The position numbers were made by a program, and so were the translations under genes. The notes beneath the pieces are model-generated. The model worked only from the letters and a program-made list of their open reading frames with translations, did not search any database and was not told where the DNA came from. This document shows, piece after piece, positions 62,937 through 64,000 of a stretch of 64,000 nt of DNA. Every line of letters begins with the position of its first letter. Within the stretch, counting starts at the first letter, position 1. The DNA is from Acidobacteriota bacterium. GTDB lineage: Bacteria > Acidobacteriota > Terriglobia > Terriglobales > SCQP01. The stretch is taken from NCBI GenBank assembly GCA_004299485.1, contig SCQP01000014.1, forward strand, positions 396,445 to 460,444, given 5' to 3'.

Positions 62937-64000
62937 TCACCACCGCCCCGGGTGTATCGAATTTTCGTGACCTCGCCATTGGCGTGCTGAATCTCAATAG
63001 TTTCGCGGCCGTCAGAACTGCCGCGCAATATCGCCTTGCTGCCGTCCGGAAGCTGTTTGACCAGAACGCTGCGGCTCTTTTCGGCCGCCTGCCCGGGCAG
63101 AGCTTCGAAATCTTTAGTGGCCTGCTGGATTCCCCCGGATTTGGCGACAATGCGCGACGCCGAGCCTCCTTCGTCGACAACCCCTTCCAGAAGCTCGCGG
63201 ATTTCCTTGACTCCGGCCTCGACTTCCTCTCCTTCGCCGACGCCGCTGACCATCATCGCCATGCCGGCTGCGCTGGCGGCGTTGCGCTCCTGGGCGCTCG
63301 CGTTTGCCGGGATTCTCCCAGTTGCGGCATCACGCATGCCCAAAAGCGTGATTTTGAGCGTACCCGAGAGCGAATCATCTGGTCCGCCCTCCTTCACCGG
63401 CGCCGCCTTCGCCTTGGAGCAGGACGTGCCAAAATGCCCGAAGACGCACCAGTGCCCGTCGGGGTCGGTGGCCGTGGTGGGGTTGTTCAGGACGTAGGCG
63501 TAAGGGTTGAGCGACTGCGGGTTTGCGAGCGAGGCGTAGGGCGTGGCCTCGGGCGTGGCGCTCCAGTCGGGGGTCAGGAAGCGGCCGAGACTGGCGTCGT
63601 AGTAGCGGGCGCCGAAGTAGTCGAGACCGCTCGACCCATCCCGGTACTTGCCCGTGAAGTGCAGGTTCGACACCGATCCCACGTTGTTCAGGTAAGCGCC
63701 GAACGGCCAGCTCGTGTCGGTCTCAATCGGCGCGCCGCTGGCGTTGGTGCGTACCCGCACCGTGCCCAGCTCATCGCTCGCGGCCCAGACAAAGGCGCTC
63801 GGCGTTTGCGTGCCCAGGTAGCGCCCGCCCAGGTAGGTCTCCCCGGCGATCAGCCCCTGGCTTGCGTTCACCACCGTCAGCTCCTGCCCCCCGGCTCCAT
63901 ATACAAACTCTTTTACCACACCGCCCACGTCCTCGTGTACCCTCCGGCCCTCCGGCCCGTACACGTAACTCGCCGTTGAGCCATTATCCACCGAGATCAG
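62933..64000 (-). CDS. Rhs protein with C-terminal toxin module B (5' end beyond the window)
   Basis: Partial: the frame is open at the right edge. About 185 residues of Rhs core end at YDASLGRFLTPDWS and TTATDPDGHW. The tail after CSKAK is different from module A: an Ala/Met-rich segment (NAASAAGMAMMVSGVGEG), then VKEIRELLEGVVDEGG, DFEALPGQAAEKSRSVLVKQ and a strand-rich end (ETIEIQHANGEVTKIRYTRG). That end resembles the C-termini of various secreted polymorphic toxins, but the enzyme type is not certain. Confidence 0.8.
   Translation of the reverse strand: MISVDNGSTASYVYGPEGRRVHEDVGGVVKEFVYGAGGQELTVVNASQGLIAGETYLGGRYLGTQTPSAFVWAASDELGTVRVRTNASGAPIETDTSWPFGAYLNNVGSVSNLHFTGKYRDGSSGLDYFGARYYDASLGRFLTPDWSATPEATPYASLANPQSLNPYAYVLNNPTTATDPDGHWCVFGHFGTSCSKAKAAPVKEGGPDDSLSGTLKITLLGMRDAATGRIPANASAQERNAASAAGMAMMVSGVGEGEEVEAGVKEIRELLEGVVDEGGSASRIVAKSGGIQQATKDFEALPGQAAEKSRSVLVKQLPDGSKAILRGSSDGRETIEIQHANGEVTKIRYTRGGGE
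63454..64000. repeat. Rhs core direct repeat, copy 2 (truncated by the window edge)
   Basis: Matches 61343-61889 with an offset of 2,111 bp. The two copies carry different 3' toxin sequences, which begin shortly after PDGH at the DNA level. Confidence 0.9.

Overview
The window is GC-rich bacterial chromosome that reads like an Acidobacteriota (Terriglobia-type) genome. The main reason is three tandem paralogues of about 1,360-1,400 residues with a carboxypeptidase-regulatory-like N-terminal domain followed by an Oar/TonB-dependent outer-membrane barrel, a hallmark of that phylum. Carbohydrate oxidation genes, a LytS/LytTR system, a LiaF-like protein and a choice-of-anchor-D lipoprotein fit the same picture. 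The phylum call is inference from gene content; there is no rRNA in the window.

Layout. 1-13.3 kb: three minus-strand TonB-receptor paralogues, each with its own look-alike terminator and similar upstream promoter elements. 13.4-18.3 kb: plus-strand housekeeping run (metG, tatD-type nuclease, yajQ, polyprenyl synthase, CYTH protein), converging on a DinB protein and secA. 21.7-25.1 kb: a VapBC-like pair, an M1 aminopeptidase and a GGDEF protein. 25.2-28.7 kb: LiaF-like/LytS/LytTR operon and a CtaG-like protein. 28.7-33.0 kb: sugar-oxidation operon (enolase-superfamily enzyme, duplicated membrane protein, gluconate-dehydrogenase subunit-3-like protein, GMC oxidoreductase). 33.1-42.8 kb: PIN/AbrB pair, glucose dehydrogenase, a large lipoprotein, RhaT-type transporter, ROK kinase, a 36-residue membrane peptide and an M14 peptidase. 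43.7-46.4 kb: tRNA-Lys, a very small membrane-protein ORF that may continue through an in-frame UGA, an Nramp-like transporter, a DUF302 protein and an ArsR regulator. 46.5-52.8 kb: radical SAM enzyme, RlpA-like lipoprotein, AsmA protein, signal peptidase I and HicB with a broken HicA. 53.5-58.2 kb: RNase III, two TPR/secreted proteins, anti-sigma and ECF sigma factor. 58.2-60.1 kb: two divergent glycosyltransferases. 60.1-64 kb: an array of Rhs C-terminal toxin/immunity cassettes running off the right edge.

The most unusual material lies outside ordinary genes. (1) Two palindromic elements share a core but carry different self-complementary arms; one sits inside hicA with a 4-bp target duplication, and removing it restores the reading frame across the insertion point. 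(2) A 111-bp repeat occurs twice, 1.9 kb apart. (3) Short-period repeats (CTGA- and CCATCAG-type) lie at many gene junctions and also inside the coding sequences of metG, tatD and the M14 peptidase. (4) The tiny ORF at 43920 is followed by UGA, a UMSSAC-like continuation and a hairpin with the geometry of a bacterial SECIS. (5) rnc and rlpA have no ordinary start codon. (6) The Rhs cassettes form an orphan toxin array with long direct repeats.

All functional names rest on motif recognition by eye; no database search was possible.
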